A stretch of 25,490 nt of DNA from Neisseria sicca 4320 (lineage in GTDB: Bacteria > Pseudomonadota > Gammaproteobacteria > Burkholderiales > Neisseriaceae), in assembly GCF_000193735.1 (NCBI RefSeq), contig NZ_AEPF01000057.1, forward strand, positions 1 through 25,490, read 5' to 3'. Both the position numbers and the translations under genes were made by a program. Positions 25,286-25,490 of the stretch are shown here, piece after piece (position 1 is the stretch's first letter; the number at the start of each line of letters is the position of its first letter). Below the pieces are notes generated by a model that did no database searches, was not told where the DNA came from, and was given only the letters and a program-made list of their open reading frames with translations.

Positions 25286-25462
25286 TCACTTAAATATCAA
25301 AATTCCTGCCATAAAAAGCAAAAATGTAATTATAAAAAAACCTATCACAAAAATGCCAAACTCTTTAAACAGCATTTTGAAATAAGACATTCCATGCTTT
25401 CTATGAATGTGAATTATCGCATACACAAATAGACACGAGATTATAAATTCTAATGCGTTCAT
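25286..25462 (-). CDS. Small hypothetical membrane protein
   Basis: A 58-residue ORF beginning MNALEFIISCLFVYAIIHIH and ending in AGILIFK. The ATG at 25462 has an AGGGAAA ribosome site 3-9 nt upstream and the stop runs into the DUS terminator, both signs of a genuine gene. Two hydrophobic helices (about residues 4-18 and 36-57) flank a basic loop (HRKHGMSYFKMLFKE). It is AT-rich relative to housekeeping genes and resembles the 53-residue protein at 7355 in size and layout, though not clearly in sequence. No family is recognised; functions such as an immunity or toxin-type protein are guesses. Its promoter is outside the window. Confidence 0.6.
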   Translation of the reverse strand: MNALEFIISCLFVYAIIHIHRKHGMSYFKMLFKEFGIFVIGFFIITFLLFMAGILIFK

Positions 25463-25490
25463 CGTTTCCCTAATTTATTTTTCCGCCCAC

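Overview
The window looks like chromosome from a commensal Neisseria. The 12-mer AGGTCGTCTGAA (or its reverse complement) occurs more than 20 times, mostly as inverted pairs just after genes. As I recall, that is the DNA uptake sequence (DUS) dialect of the N. mucosa/sicca/macacae group. The protein set (NagZ, HtrA/Do, Nth, PriA, DsbC, CorC, YbeY, HemC, MetZ, DUF2788, Dgt, RnhA, TehB, CarB) reads as ordinary neisserial housekeeping, and species level cannot be fixed by eye.

Layout. 1-1105: repeat-rich, AT-rich DNA upstream of carB, probably the long variable carA-carB spacer known in Neisseria, with a frameshifted membrane-protein gene. 1112-6139 (+): carB, then a TerC/CBS/CorC-type membrane protein behind a structured leader. 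6233-7318 (-): nagZ. 7319-7978: an AT-rich accessory islet with a double-glycine-leader bacteriocin-like peptide, a divergent 53-residue two-helix membrane protein (possible immunity protein), a Fur-box-like palindrome between them and a strong terminator. 7993-14343 (-): an NhaC-type antiporter, htrA, nth and priA. 14482-15270 (+): dsbC. 15371-16712 (-): ybeY-corC. 16887-20075 (+): a small lipoprotein, hemC, a MITE-like element, metZ and a DUF2788 protein. 20456-20624 (-): tRNA-Glu and tRNA-Arg. 20757-22616 (-): rnhA and dgt. 22749-23609 (+): tehB. 23876 to about 25236: an IS110-family transposase with a structured upstream region resembling a bridge RNA, then a run of long hairpins. 25286-25462 (-): a 58-residue membrane protein.

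How genes relate. ybeY-corC is a conserved pair in ribosome/RNA quality control and ion tolerance. HtrA and DsbC are both predicted lipoproteins in envelope protein quality control. nth, priA, dgt and rnhA serve DNA repair, restart and nucleotide pools, but sit in separate transcription units divided by DUS-hairpin terminators.

The least ordinary signals are the bacteriocin islet, the IS110 non-coding RNA region, a Kingella-dialect DUS hairpin ahead of the TerC-like gene, two AG-dialect DUS inside priA, a TA-flanked 162-bp MITE-like element, and a DUS lying on the catalytic codons of nagZ. All annotation is from reading the sequence; no database search was possible.
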